This document shows, in pieces, positions 25,250 through 32,881 of a stretch of DNA of 64,000 bases. Made by a program: the position numbers and the translations under genes. The DNA is taken from the NCBI GenBank assembly GCA_047973025.1, contig JBKEBE010000019.1, positions 62,001 to 126,000 on the forward strand, read 5' to 3'. The stretch is from UPXZ01 sp047973025 (GTDB lineage Bacteria; Bacteroidota; Bacteroidia; Bacteroidales; Paludibacteraceae). The notes under the pieces were generated by a model that saw only the letters and a program-made list of their open reading frames with translations, ran no database searches and had not been told where the DNA came from. Every line of letters starts with the position of its first letter. Positions within the stretch are counted from its first letter, which is position 1.

Positions 25250-26931
25250 TACAACTCGGGCTGAATTAGTTTCAATATTTCATTTGCTGTTGCCTGAATT
25301 GCCGGAACGGCAACAGAGTTTCCAAATTGTTTGTAAGCGGATGCATCCGCGACAGGAATCACAAAGTTATCCGGAAATCCCTGTAATCTAGCCCATTCTC
25401 TTGGTGTCATTTTACGAATACCGTCTCGATTCACTTCGCCTTTTATATGTGTTGTCGGAGTGAAATCTTTCAATCTGTTGTCGTAAACAAGGTTTCTTTC
25501 ACGCCCCATTCCGCCAACAACAATTGCGTTAGCTGTACCGTCATCGGGGATTATTTCAAAACCAAAGCCGTTTCCCTTGCTTTCGTGTCGTGCTTTATGA
25601 TTATGAAGTGTTTGTAGATATTGGGTAGAAAGGTAATACTTGGTTGCGGGAACTTTCGTCTCCTTTACATCGGCAAATTTTACTTTTTTGCCTAATGGCT
25701 TCGGATAATTGAATTTTGTAATTTTTGTACTCGGATGAAAACCAACAATGTAAATTCTTTCCCGGTTTTGTGGAACACCAAAATCTTTCGCATTTACAAT
25801 TTCGGGGTCCGGGACAAAATATCCTAAATCGTTTCTTAATACGTTTAGAATTGTGATTAATGTTCTTCCGCCATTATGATTACGTAACCCTTTCACATTT
25901 TCTAAAAAAAATGCTTTAGGTTGTTTGCGCTTGATAATTTCTGCAACTTCAAAAAAAAGTGTTCCTCTTGTGTCTTCAAAGCCGCCACGTTTCCCTGCGA
26001 TAGAAAATGCCTGACAGGGAAAACCGGCACATAAAATGTCGAAATTGTCGGGAATATATGATTTGGTCGTTTCTTTTGTTATGTCTCCAAATGGCGTTTC
26101 GCCAAAGTTCGCTTTGTAGGTTCGTTTTGCTTCTTTGTCCCACTCACTGGTAAAAACGCATTTCCCACCTAAATTTTGTAGTGCCAAACGAAATCCGCCG
26201 ATACCGGCAAAAATATCTATAAAATTAAACCTATGATTTTCTGCCGGCAGAAAAGGTACTTGAAATGTGTTGAAAATACCGTATTGAAGTGCTTCTTCAG
26301 CTACCATCGCAGTTATTTCTTCTTCGGGATATTTGTATTCTAAGACTTCTTTCGTGAAATTAATGGCTTCATCTTTATAGAATTTTGCTACTCCGTTTTT
26401 CTTGTTATGCAAATAGTGAGTTAATATGGCTTCCTTATTGTTTTCAGGCTCTATCAGTCTAATTTTAAACTGCTTGTCGCCAAATGTTTCAAGCGATATT
26501 TTTTCGTTAAAATTCATTTTCAGTTCCGTTATTTCATTTTCGATTTTCACAACGCAAGACAGTAAATTTTTTTCTATATCTTTACTCCAAAATCGCAGTA
26601 TCGTCCATCCCCGCCTTACTAATTCTTCGTTTACTTCTTTGTCTCGTTCTATATTTCGTTCAATTTTTTTGCTCCAAAATTCTTGATTTGTTTTATGATC
26701 TTTTTTGCGTTCGTGCCAATCTTTTCCGTGCCAAAATTCTCCGTCGACAAAAACTGCAAGTTTAATCCTTTTAAATGTTAGGTCAGGTCTCCCGTAAATG
26801 GTTTTATCATTTTTTCGATAACGATGTCCACGAGCAAAAAGTGTTTTAGCCAACAAAATTTCGGGTTTTGTCCCGGAAGATTTATTGGCTTGCATATTTC
26901 TTTTTCTTTGCTCTTTGGTCAATTTGTCCAT
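25249..26931 (-). CDS. Vsr mismatch endonuclease fused to DNA cytosine-5 methyltransferase
   Basis: 560-residue fusion. Residues 1-135 are a very-short-patch repair (Vsr) endonuclease: RNMQANKSSGTKPE, the catalytic region IKLAVFVDGEFWHGKDW and a zinc-site-like RRGWTILRFWSKDIE. After a linker (135-215) comes a full m5C methyltransferase: motif I FIDIFAGIGGFRLAL, motif IV AGFPCQAFSIAGKRGGF with the catalytic Cys, motif VI ENVKGLRNH, motif VIII QNRERIYIVGF, motif X FGNSVAVPAI. Vsr repairs T:G mismatches left when the methylated C deaminates, so joining it to the methylase is functionally sensible. Paired with a HpaII-type nuclease, CCGG is the likely target. The ATG is at 26931; two CCGG sites lie upstream. 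Confidence 0.9.
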   Translation of the reverse strand: MDKLTKEQRKRNMQANKSSGTKPEILLAKTLFARGHRYRKNDKTIYGRPDLTFKRIKLAVFVDGEFWHGKDWHERKKDHKTNQEFWSKKIERNIERDKEVNEELVRRGWTILRFWSKDIEKNLLSCVVKIENEITELKMNFNEKISLETFGDKQFKIRLIEPENNKEAILTHYLHNKKNGVAKFYKDEAINFTKEVLEYKYPEEEITAMVAEEALQYGIFNTFQVPFLPAENHRFNFIDIFAGIGGFRLALQNLGGKCVFTSEWDKEAKRTYKANFGETPFGDITKETTKSYIPDNFDILCAGFPCQAFSIAGKRGGFEDTRGTLFFEVAEIIKRKQPKAFFLENVKGLRNHNGGRTLITILNVLRNDLGYFVPDPEIVNAKDFGVPQNRERIYIVGFHPSTKITKFNYPKPLGKKVKFADVKETKVPATKYYLSTQYLQTLHNHKARHESKGNGFGFEIIPDDGTANAIVVGGMGRERNLVYDNRLKDFTPTTHIKGEVNRDGIRKMTPREWARLQGFPDNFVIPVADASAYKQFGNSVAVPAIQATANEILKLIQPEL

Positions 26932-26951
26932 TCTGTAAAGTTAAGGAAATA

Positions 26952-26977
26952 TACCGGTAGTTGGTATTTTATCCCGG
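26952..26977 (-). promoter_or_regulatory. Two CCGG sites in the restriction-modification promoter region
   Basis: TACCGGTA (26952-26959, palindrome) and CCCGGG (26973-26978, CCGG at 26974-26977) lie 21-47 bp upstream of the methyltransferase start. Methylation of promoter-embedded sites is a known autoregulatory device in some type II systems. No exact TAnnTTTG was found here. Confidence 0.35.
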
Positions 26978-26988
26978 GAAACTTTGTG

Positions 26989-26999
26989 TTTGTAATGAT
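26989..26999 (+). repeat. 11-bp direct repeat, exbB-proximal copy
   Basis: TTTGTAATGAT, identical to 24039-24049. Excising one copy with the intervening DNA leaves a spacer of about 70 bp between the exbB stop and exbD start, a normal operon spacing. Confidence 0.55.
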
Positions 27000-27044
27000 A
27001 TTTACAACAACTTAGGCACAGCTATCAGCTTCCTTTACAAATCA

Positions 27045-27740
27045 TCAATTAACCGGTTCGTTCAGCAAGTCCATAAATTCAAGCGTCTTGGCTTCCAAAT
27101 TCCGCACAACAGAATCTATTCTGGAAATTAAATAGTTATAGCCAAAATAGGCTAAAATGCCGACTATCAATCCTCCAACTGTGGTTACCATGGCTTGATA
27201 CATACCGGATGAAAGGTCGATGAGTTGTACTACTCCGGTAGTATTTAGCGTCATGTTGTAAAATACGAGTACCATTCCCGTTACCGTACCCAAGAAACCG
27301 AGCATGGGCGCGCCACCGGAAATGGTGGCTAAGATAACCAAACTTTTTTCGAGTTTAGATACTTCCAGATTGCCCACATTTTCTACGGCTATGAGTACAT
27401 CGTTCATCGGACGTCCAAGCCGTGTAATCCCTTTTTCAACCATTCGAGATGCCGGAGAGTCTGTGTCGCGACAAAGTTTGCGGGCAGAATCAATTTTTCC
27501 TTCGTGTATGTAATCCTTTATTCGGTTCATAAAAGATTTATCTTCGCGTGATGCTTTATTGATAGTGATTAATCGTTCAATGAAGATATACACGGCGATT
27601 GCCAGCATGATACCGAGTAAAATTATAATGGGACCGCCGTAGGTTGTCATTTTCCAAAGATTCATTTTTTCGGGGACGGCTTGGGCTTCCGGACCGGCGA
27701 CCTGTGTCGCGACTTGTTGAAGTAAGATGAGTAGGTTCAT
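27045..27740 (-). CDS. exbB: MotA/TolQ/ExbB proton channel protein
   Basis: 231-residue inner-membrane protein with three membrane segments (about 33-53, 125-147, 170-192). SGGAPMLGFLGTVTGMVLVF (about 138-157) and QAMVTTVGGLIVGILAYF (about 174-191) are the family core. The N-terminal 25 residues are an Ala/Gln-rich periplasmic tail. It should form the proton channel with ExbD, which is 3 kb downstream behind the restriction-modification cassette. An exact -7 box (27805-27812) sits just after pdxJ, giving exbB its own promoter. Confidence 0.93.
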   Translation of the reverse strand: MNLLILLQQVATQVAGPEAQAVPEKMNLWKMTTYGGPIIILLGIMLAIAVYIFIERLITINKASREDKSFMNRIKDYIHEGKIDSARKLCRDTDSPASRMVEKGITRLGRPMNDVLIAVENVGNLEVSKLEKSLVILATISGGAPMLGFLGTVTGMVLVFYNMTLNTTGVVQLIDLSSGMYQAMVTTVGGLIVGILAYFGYNYLISRIDSVVRNLEAKTLEFMDLLNEPVN

Positions 27741-27804
27741 ATTTTAAATTAAAATTTTGAAATCAGAGATTATAAACGTATGATGTTTGATGCGCGAATT
27801 TAGA

Positions 27805-27812
27805 CAAAGATA
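27805..27812 (-). promoter_or_regulatory. -7 box upstream of exbB
   Basis: The minus strand reads TATCTTTG, an exact TAnnTTTG, 64 bp before the exbB ATG and 15 bp past the pdxJ stop. Confidence 0.5.
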
Positions 27813-27826
27813 AGGCTACGAAAAAT

Positions 27827-28549
27827 TTATCGGATAACTATCAATTGTTCTTTATACCTTTTTATGGTTTCTTCCAATCCGAGATATAGGGCATCCGCTA
27901 TGAGTGCGTGTCCGATGGAAACTTCAGCCAACCATGGTATCTGTTTTTTCAAATAAGCCAGATTGTCCAAATTCAAGTCGTGCCCCGCATTGACGCCAAG
28001 ATCCAATTCACGCGCCAACTTCGCGGCTTCAGCAAATTGTGTAACAGCCTTCAGATTATCTTTGTGGAAATCGGTGGCATACGGTTCCGTATAAAGTTCA
28101 ATTCGGTCAGTTCCCGTTTTTTTTGCATATTCGACATTCGTCAAGTTAGTATCTACGAAGATAGAAACGCGGATACAGTCAAGTTGAAAGTCTTTGACCA
28201 CCTCTTGCAAAAAAGACAAATTTTTCTTCGTATCCCAGCCCGCGTTGGATGTGATGGCATCGTGCGCATCCGGAACGAGCGTAACCTGCGCCGGTTTCAC
28301 TTCCTTCACCAGTCGGATAAATTCCGGAGTAGGATTTCCTTCTATGTTAAACTCGGTGGTCAAAACGGGCTTCAATTCCCGAACATCCGCGTAGCGGATA
28401 TGGCGCTCATCCGGACGGGGATGTACCGTAATTCCTTCTGCGCCAAATCGTTCGCAATCCAATGCCACTTTCACCACATTGGGGATTTCACCCCCGCGCG
28501 AATTGCGTAGTGTGGCAATTTTGTTTATATTTACGCTTAATTTTGTCAT
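27827..28549 (-). CDS. pdxJ: Pyridoxine 5'-phosphate synthase PdxJ
   Basis: 240-residue TIM-barrel enzyme condensing 1-deoxyxylulose 5-phosphate with 3-amino-2-oxopropyl phosphate to give pyridoxine 5'-phosphate. The start MTKLSVNINKIATLRNSRGG (from 28549) matches the family N-terminus; a longer frame to 28621 adds 24 unlikely residues. AEGITVHPRPDERHI (about 36-50) and VTLVPDAHDAITSNAGWD are family motifs, and NAGHDLNLDNL near the C-terminus binds phosphate. The order nadK, pdxJ, exbB, exbD, tonB is, to my knowledge, conserved in Bacteroidales; here it is interrupted twice. Confidence 0.95.
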   Translation of the reverse strand: MTKLSVNINKIATLRNSRGGEIPNVVKVALDCERFGAEGITVHPRPDERHIRYADVRELKPVLTTEFNIEGNPTPEFIRLVKEVKPAQVTLVPDAHDAITSNAGWDTKKNLSFLQEVVKDFQLDCIRVSIFVDTNLTNVEYAKKTGTDRIELYTEPYATDFHKDNLKAVTQFAEAAKLARELDLGVNAGHDLNLDNLAYLKKQIPWLAEVSIGHALIADALYLGLEETIKRYKEQLIVIR

Positions 28550-28622
28550 TCGATATTCAACGAAAAAACTTGTAAAATTCGACCGTATTTTGTTCCTTTG
28601 TAAGAAGAAAAGAACGTGCATA

Positions 28623-28630
28623 CAAAATTA
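28623..28630 (-). promoter_or_regulatory. -7 box upstream of pdxJ
   Basis: Minus-strand TAATTTTG, an exact TAnnTTTG, 73 bp before the chosen pdxJ ATG. It lies upstream of both possible starts. Confidence 0.4.
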
Positions 28631-28721
28631 ACTCAAAAATACAGAAAAACGAATAAAATGCTCATTTTTCGTATTTTTTAATGATTCGGTAAAATCAGAA
28701 ACCTTTTAAAATAGAGTACGT

Positions 28722-29561
28722 ATGAAAACAACCCTTACACCTTTTATTTTACTTATGGGTTTTTTGTCGATTCAAGCCGGAAGATGCTATGCCGCGCCGG
28801 AAGAAGAGCTTCTGAAATTGGATAGTGTTGTCGTATCCAATTCTACCAAGTACGAGTATGTTTATAATCAACAAGGGCAATTAATCCGCGAAAAGTTTTT
28901 TCTCATACAAAATACCGCTCAGATGGTTTACTCGTTGGTAAGTCTTACTGAGTACCACTACGAAAATGGGAGAGTCATGTCTTCCGTGAATTCGTATCAA
29001 TTTGGCGGAAGTTTAACCGTCAACGACAGAGCAATTTATGAATATGATAGTGAAAAACTGAACAGCAAGAGACACGAAAATTACGTTGACAATCAATGGT
29101 ATCCGACGATAAAGTCCGCTTATTTTTACCGGAATGACGACTTGCTACAGTGGATCGAAAATTCGGTATTTACAAATGGCGATTTCTTAGTAAACGACCA
29201 TGCTGTGTATTATTACGATGAACAAAGTAAGGAACTTCTGAAGATTATTGAGCAAATACGAATGGGCCAAGAGCTGTGGATCTACAAGAATAAAACGGAA
29301 TTTGACTATGAGAACGGGCAACTGATCAGGCAGACTGATTATAGCTGGAATGACACCATCAGCGACTGGAAAGCAATGACGAAAAAAGAATTTATATACG
29401 ATAGCTCGAATCAGAACAGAGTGGTATATAAAGAGTCGAGTAATTCGGATACCGGTCTTATTGTAACGTTAGAAAAAGAAATTACATTGGATAGTTCTTA
29501 TCCGGCAGATTGTCGGCAACTTATACCGGATTTCCAGTCGCGATTAATATCTCGAATTTGA
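28722..29561 (+). CDS. Secreted Tyr/Asp-rich repeat protein, probably with a disrupted type IX secretion tail
   Basis: 279-residue protein. A signal peptide (about 1-24, ending CYA) is followed by degenerate repeats of about 30-40 residues centred on Y-x-Y-(D/E)-x-x-x-x-L: YEYVYNQQGQL, TEYHYENGRV, AIYEYDSEKL, AVYYYDEQSKELL, TEFDYENGQL. Such proteins in Bacteroidota often end in a type IX secretion (Por) sorting domain. Here the frame stops at 29561 (ends SRLISRI), while the end of such a domain is readable in another frame across the stop (see the entry at 29495). It probably arose by frameshift or deletion. It also lies between pdxJ and nadK, which are usually closer together. Confidence 0.7.
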   Translation: MKTTLTPFILLMGFLSIQAGRCYAAPEEELLKLDSVVVSNSTKYEYVYNQQGQLIREKFFLIQNTAQMVYSLVSLTEYHYENGRVMSSVNSYQFGGSLTVNDRAIYEYDSEKLNSKRHENYVDNQWYPTIKSAYFYRNDDLLQWIENSVFTNGDFLVNDHAVYYYDEQSKELLKIIEQIRMGQELWIYKNKTEFDYENGQLIRQTDYSWNDTISDWKAMTKKEFIYDSSNQNRVVYKESSNSDTGLIVTLEKEITLDSSYPADCRQLIPDFQSRLISRI

Positions 29562-29632
29562 CTCGGGGTGTCTATTACCTAAAAATAAATCGCTCCGGAC
29601 AAAATTCAAATTTAAAGTTTATCAAAAATTAG
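29495..29632 (+). pseudogene. Out-of-frame type A T9SS C-terminal sorting signal remnant
   Basis: Two frames off the preceding gene, this stretch has no stop from 29495 to TAG at 29630-29632 and ends with the type IX pattern: LSGRLSATYTGFPVAI, then NISNLTRGVYYLKI and LKFIKN. GxY(x)LKI followed by a short turn and KFIK is the classic end of the Por secretion domain. The N-terminal half of the domain (with PNP) was not found, so a deletion as well as a frameshift may be involved. Confidence 0.7.
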
Positions 29633-29752
29633 GGAAAGCACCTTTTAAATTAAACAGGATAAAAAACTAAAAATAGAGATCAATATAAATAGCTTATTAA
29701 GAAATATGTTTTTTGCACTCGAATTTCATACTTCCAATAATCAATCTTTTTC

Positions 29753-30643
29753 ATGGATATAAGCAAAGCATTACGAATCGCCGTTTTCGGCAATCTTCAC
29801 ACGGCGGGTATGGTCACTCTGCTCGGGCAACTGATCGTTTATTTCAAAGAAAAAAACGTAACCGTACTCTTGGATGAATACCTGATCCAATACGTCAAAA
29901 CGCATCTTGACAAGTCTTTTGAGCGTGTGGAAGAGATACCGGATGATAATTTTCAAGCCGATTTGGCGTTGAGCATTGGGGGAGACGGCACTTTCTTGAA
30001 TACCGCCGCGCGCGTTGGACGAAAAAACATCCCTATTTTAGGAATAAATACCGGCAGGTTGGGTTTCTTGGCAGACGTGGCTAAGGATGAACTGATTGAT
30101 TCATTGAACGGAATTTATGCCGAGAAATATACCGTTGAGAAACGCAGTCTGTTGAAAGTGGAAACCTTGGACGGAACGCGTTTGGATTCTCCTTTCGCGT
30201 TGAACGACGTAGCGGTTTCCAAGCAGGATACGAACTCGATGATTATTGTCAACGCCTTTGCCAACGGCGAGCAAATCAACAGCTATCAGGCGGACGGCGT
30301 AATCGTAGCCACGCCGACGGGTTCAACTGCTTATTCCATGAGCGTGGGCGGTCCCATTGTGGTGCCGGATGCCAATAGTTTTATCATTACGCCGGTGGCT
30401 TCACACAGTTTGACCGTTCGCCCACTCATCGTACCGGACAGCCGGACGATTGAACTGCAGGTAACAAGCCGTAGCAACAGTTTTCTTATCGCCATTGACG
30501 GACGCTCCAAGGTGCTGGAACAAAGTACAAAACTCCGTGTGCGGAAAGCCGACTACACGATTCAGGTACTTAAACCGGAAGGGCATACGTTCTTTGGTAC
30601 GCTTCGCAATAAACTGCTCTGGGGGGCGGATTTAAGGAAGTGA
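29753..30643 (+). CDS. nadK: NAD kinase
   Basis: 296-residue enzyme phosphorylating NAD to NADP. SIGGDGTFLNTAARV (about 75-89) is the GGDGT motif and DGVIVATPTGSTAYS (about 182-196) the conserved NAD-binding loop, with NTGRLGFL near 102-109. Length is typical. It is transcribed divergently from pdxJ, with a secreted-protein gene between. No exact promoter box was seen within 190 bp upstream. Confidence 0.96.
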   Translation: MDISKALRIAVFGNLHTAGMVTLLGQLIVYFKEKNVTVLLDEYLIQYVKTHLDKSFERVEEIPDDNFQADLALSIGGDGTFLNTAARVGRKNIPILGINTGRLGFLADVAKDELIDSLNGIYAEKYTVEKRSLLKVETLDGTRLDSPFALNDVAVSKQDTNSMIIVNAFANGEQINSYQADGVIVATPTGSTAYSMSVGGPIVVPDANSFIITPVASHSLTVRPLIVPDSRTIELQVTSRSNSFLIAIDGRSKVLEQSTKLRVRKADYTIQVLKPEGHTFFGTLRNKLLWGADLRK

Positions 30644-30683
30644 AAATTAGATTGGTACTTTGAACATTAAGTGTTAAGCAGGA

Positions 30684-31337
30684 CTAATACCCGTTTTTCA
30701 TCGGAAATATTTTCTTTCGGGGCATACCGGCAGGTGCTTCCGCTGTTCGGTCAAAATGGTAAAGCACATTTCGAAAGGTTCCTTTCAGTTCCGTTTTCTC
30801 GTCCAATGTAAAGTCGCATGCGATGTTGTAAATCGAATCGTTTTCGATGCTGATTGTCATTGAACCACCTGTTACCAATGCCGTTTTTGAATCCGACGGG
30901 TCGGATTCGATGAAATAAATGTAAGCTCCGGACGGGATTTTCTGCCGGTTGTCTTCAAAAATTTTCCCGCCAAAAAACGTAAAAGGTTCGCCGTTTTCGT
31001 CCAAATTATATGTTCCCGCAGGCAGAAGTGTATCGCCGGGCATGATGAAAACATCTTCAATGATAAGGTACTGCCCAAGTCCCAACAACGAGTCGTTTCT
31101 CACAAAAAAATTGTCGGTAAACAGGTTGAGCGTGATGACGTTATTCGGAATCCTGTAACTGCCGTGGTTGTAATAATCTCCGTAAAACTCGGCATAACCC
31201 CAAGCAAATTCCGGTTCGGACTCGTATTGGTATGGAAGTGGTGGCTCAGAAGGCTTGCAACTGAAGAAAAATACGAAACTTGCCGTTAAAATTACGGTGG
31301 ATAAATGGAGTATCTTCTTATTGGTATAGAATGTCAT
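30684..31337 (-). CDS. Hypothetical lipoprotein
   Basis: 217-residue protein with an N-terminal hydrophobic signal and lipobox FFFSC (Cys27). The body is rich in Tyr, Phe and Asp, predicted mostly beta, with PAGTYNL and GGSMTISI near strand edges, a pattern seen in small Bacteroidota lipoproteins of unknown function. It starts 35 bp downstream of the LolC/E-type permease gene on the same strand and may be co-transcribed. I do not recognise a function. Confidence 0.65.
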   Translation of the reverse strand: MTFYTNKKILHLSTVILTASFVFFFSCKPSEPPLPYQYESEPEFAWGYAEFYGDYYNHGSYRIPNNVITLNLFTDNFFVRNDSLLGLGQYLIIEDVFIMPGDTLLPAGTYNLDENGEPFTFFGGKIFEDNRQKIPSGAYIYFIESDPSDSKTALVTGGSMTISIENDSIYNIACDFTLDEKTELKGTFRNVLYHFDRTAEAPAGMPRKKIFPMKNGY

Positions 31338-31372
31338 CTTACAGATAATTTTTTGGAATCAAATGAATAAAT

Positions 31373-32650
31373 TTATGGTTGTCCTTTCTGATACTTATTA
31401 TCGGCAGATGAGATATACCGTACGGGATAAATCGCCGCGAGAAATCCCATTGCCAGCACACTGACGAATGAAATCAGTATGTCTGTAAAGGATAATACGA
31501 CCGGATAGGCTTCCACGACGTAGTTCTCTCCGCCGAGTTTCAGTATGCCGAAGTGTTGTTGAACCAATACAATGGCTATACTCAGGATTAAGCCTATGAC
31601 TGCCCCAAGTGCCGAAATCATCCAACCTTCCATCAGGAATATCTTTTTTATCAGTTTTTCTTCGGCTCCGAGACTGCGTAAAATTCCAATGTCTTCCTTT
31701 TTTTCCAGTATCAGCATGGAAAGTGAACCGATAATGTTGAATGTGGCTATAAGCAAGATAAAACAGAGAATCAGATAGGTAATCCATTTTTCGATTCGTG
31801 TGATGTTGAAAAAATCTTCCTGTTGTTCGTATTTATCCTGCACTTTAAAGTCTTTCCCAAGAATTTTTCGGATGTCTGATTTTGTCCGTTTCGCGTTGGT
31901 GTCGTCTTTAATATTTAACTGAATATTGGACACGGTATTGTCTTCATACTCAAAAATTTGTCGTGCTAAATGTATTGGAATTATCGCGTACTGGTCGTCG
32001 TATTCGGGCTGATTGACGACAAAAACGCCTGACATGAACGTCGAAGCCTGATTGAAACTTGTTTCAGGGCGAATTAAGTTTATTTTTCCGGTTCGCTTGG
32101 GGGCGTATATTGCCAACGGGTCTATCAGGTGGGCATTGATTCCGAGCTTATTGGCTAATCCGATACCTACAATGGCTCTGTCGAAAGCACCATCATTGAG
32201 CAGAAACGAACCGTCATACATGATGCTGTCGATGTGGGTTACTTGGCTGAAACCGTTACTCACGCCATACACGATGGCAGGCATTTGCCGGTCGTTGAAG
32301 CGCAAAAGTGCTGTTTCTTCTACCACTTCGGCAAAACTGACCACGGATTCCAGTTTTTTTACCTGCTCAAATTCAGGAGTATTTGATGCGAAAGTTTTCC
32401 CTTCGACAAGGCTAATCTTCAGGTCGGGGTCGAACGCCGAAAACATATTCTGAATCAGCGACTCGAATCCGTTGAAAACAGACAGAACACAAATCAGCGT
32501 GGCGGTACCGATACATACTCCCGCAGCCGAAATTCCGGAAATGATGTTGATGGCATTATGTGATTTTTTGGAAAAGAGATATCTTTTGGCTACCCAAAAA
32601 GAGAATCGCCAATTGGTCTGTTTTTGGGTATCTTTGCTGTTGTCAGTCAT
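31373..32650 (-). CDS. LolC/LolE-type lipoprotein-releasing ABC permease (FtsX/MacB-like)
   Basis: 425-residue inner-membrane permease. TM1 lies at about 37-60, a large periplasmic domain follows (about 62-280), then three C-terminal segments, the FtsX domain, with the signature EKKEDIGILRSLGA (about 317-330). This is the LolC/E and MacB topology; no ATPase gene is adjacent. It may serve lipoprotein trafficking, with a LolD partner elsewhere. A promoter with good spacing (32701-32729) lies upstream. Confidence 0.85.
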   Translation of the reverse strand: MTDNSKDTQKQTNWRFSFWVAKRYLFSKKSHNAINIISGISAAGVCIGTATLICVLSVFNGFESLIQNMFSAFDPDLKISLVEGKTFASNTPEFEQVKKLESVVSFAEVVEETALLRFNDRQMPAIVYGVSNGFSQVTHIDSIMYDGSFLLNDGAFDRAIVGIGLANKLGINAHLIDPLAIYAPKRTGKINLIRPETSFNQASTFMSGVFVVNQPEYDDQYAIIPIHLARQIFEYEDNTVSNIQLNIKDDTNAKRTKSDIRKILGKDFKVQDKYEQQEDFFNITRIEKWITYLILCFILLIATFNIIGSLSMLILEKKEDIGILRSLGAEEKLIKKIFLMEGWMISALGAVIGLILSIAIVLVQQHFGILKLGGENYVVEAYPVVLSFTDILISFVSVLAMGFLAAIYPVRYISSADNKYQKGQP

Positions 32651-32700
32651 ACATTTTAATCGGGAAAGGGGGCGAAAGATTTATTATTCGAATACCAAGA

Positions 32701-32729
32701 CAAATGTACGCAATCGAAAGCAAATACAA
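32701..32729 (-). promoter_or_regulatory. Promoter upstream of the LolC/E-type gene
   Basis: On the minus strand: TTG (32729-32727), 18 bp, TACATTTG (32708-32701), an exact -7 box. The leader is about 45 nt. Confidence 0.55.
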
Positions 32730-32881
32730 AAGTATTCATCTTACTCAAATAAAATAATGGTTATTTTTAAGGGGAAGATGCGGACAAATACCTTCTCATG
32801 TGATTTGGTATATTCTCCTTGTTACGGTGTATTAAGAATTTAACTCATTTATGCTACACACAACACACAAAAGCAATTTTT

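Noticed and set aside
24170..26931. CCGG avoidance as evidence of an old, active restriction system
   Set aside because: CCGG appears frequently throughout the window by eye, so depletion is not visible; I made no count.
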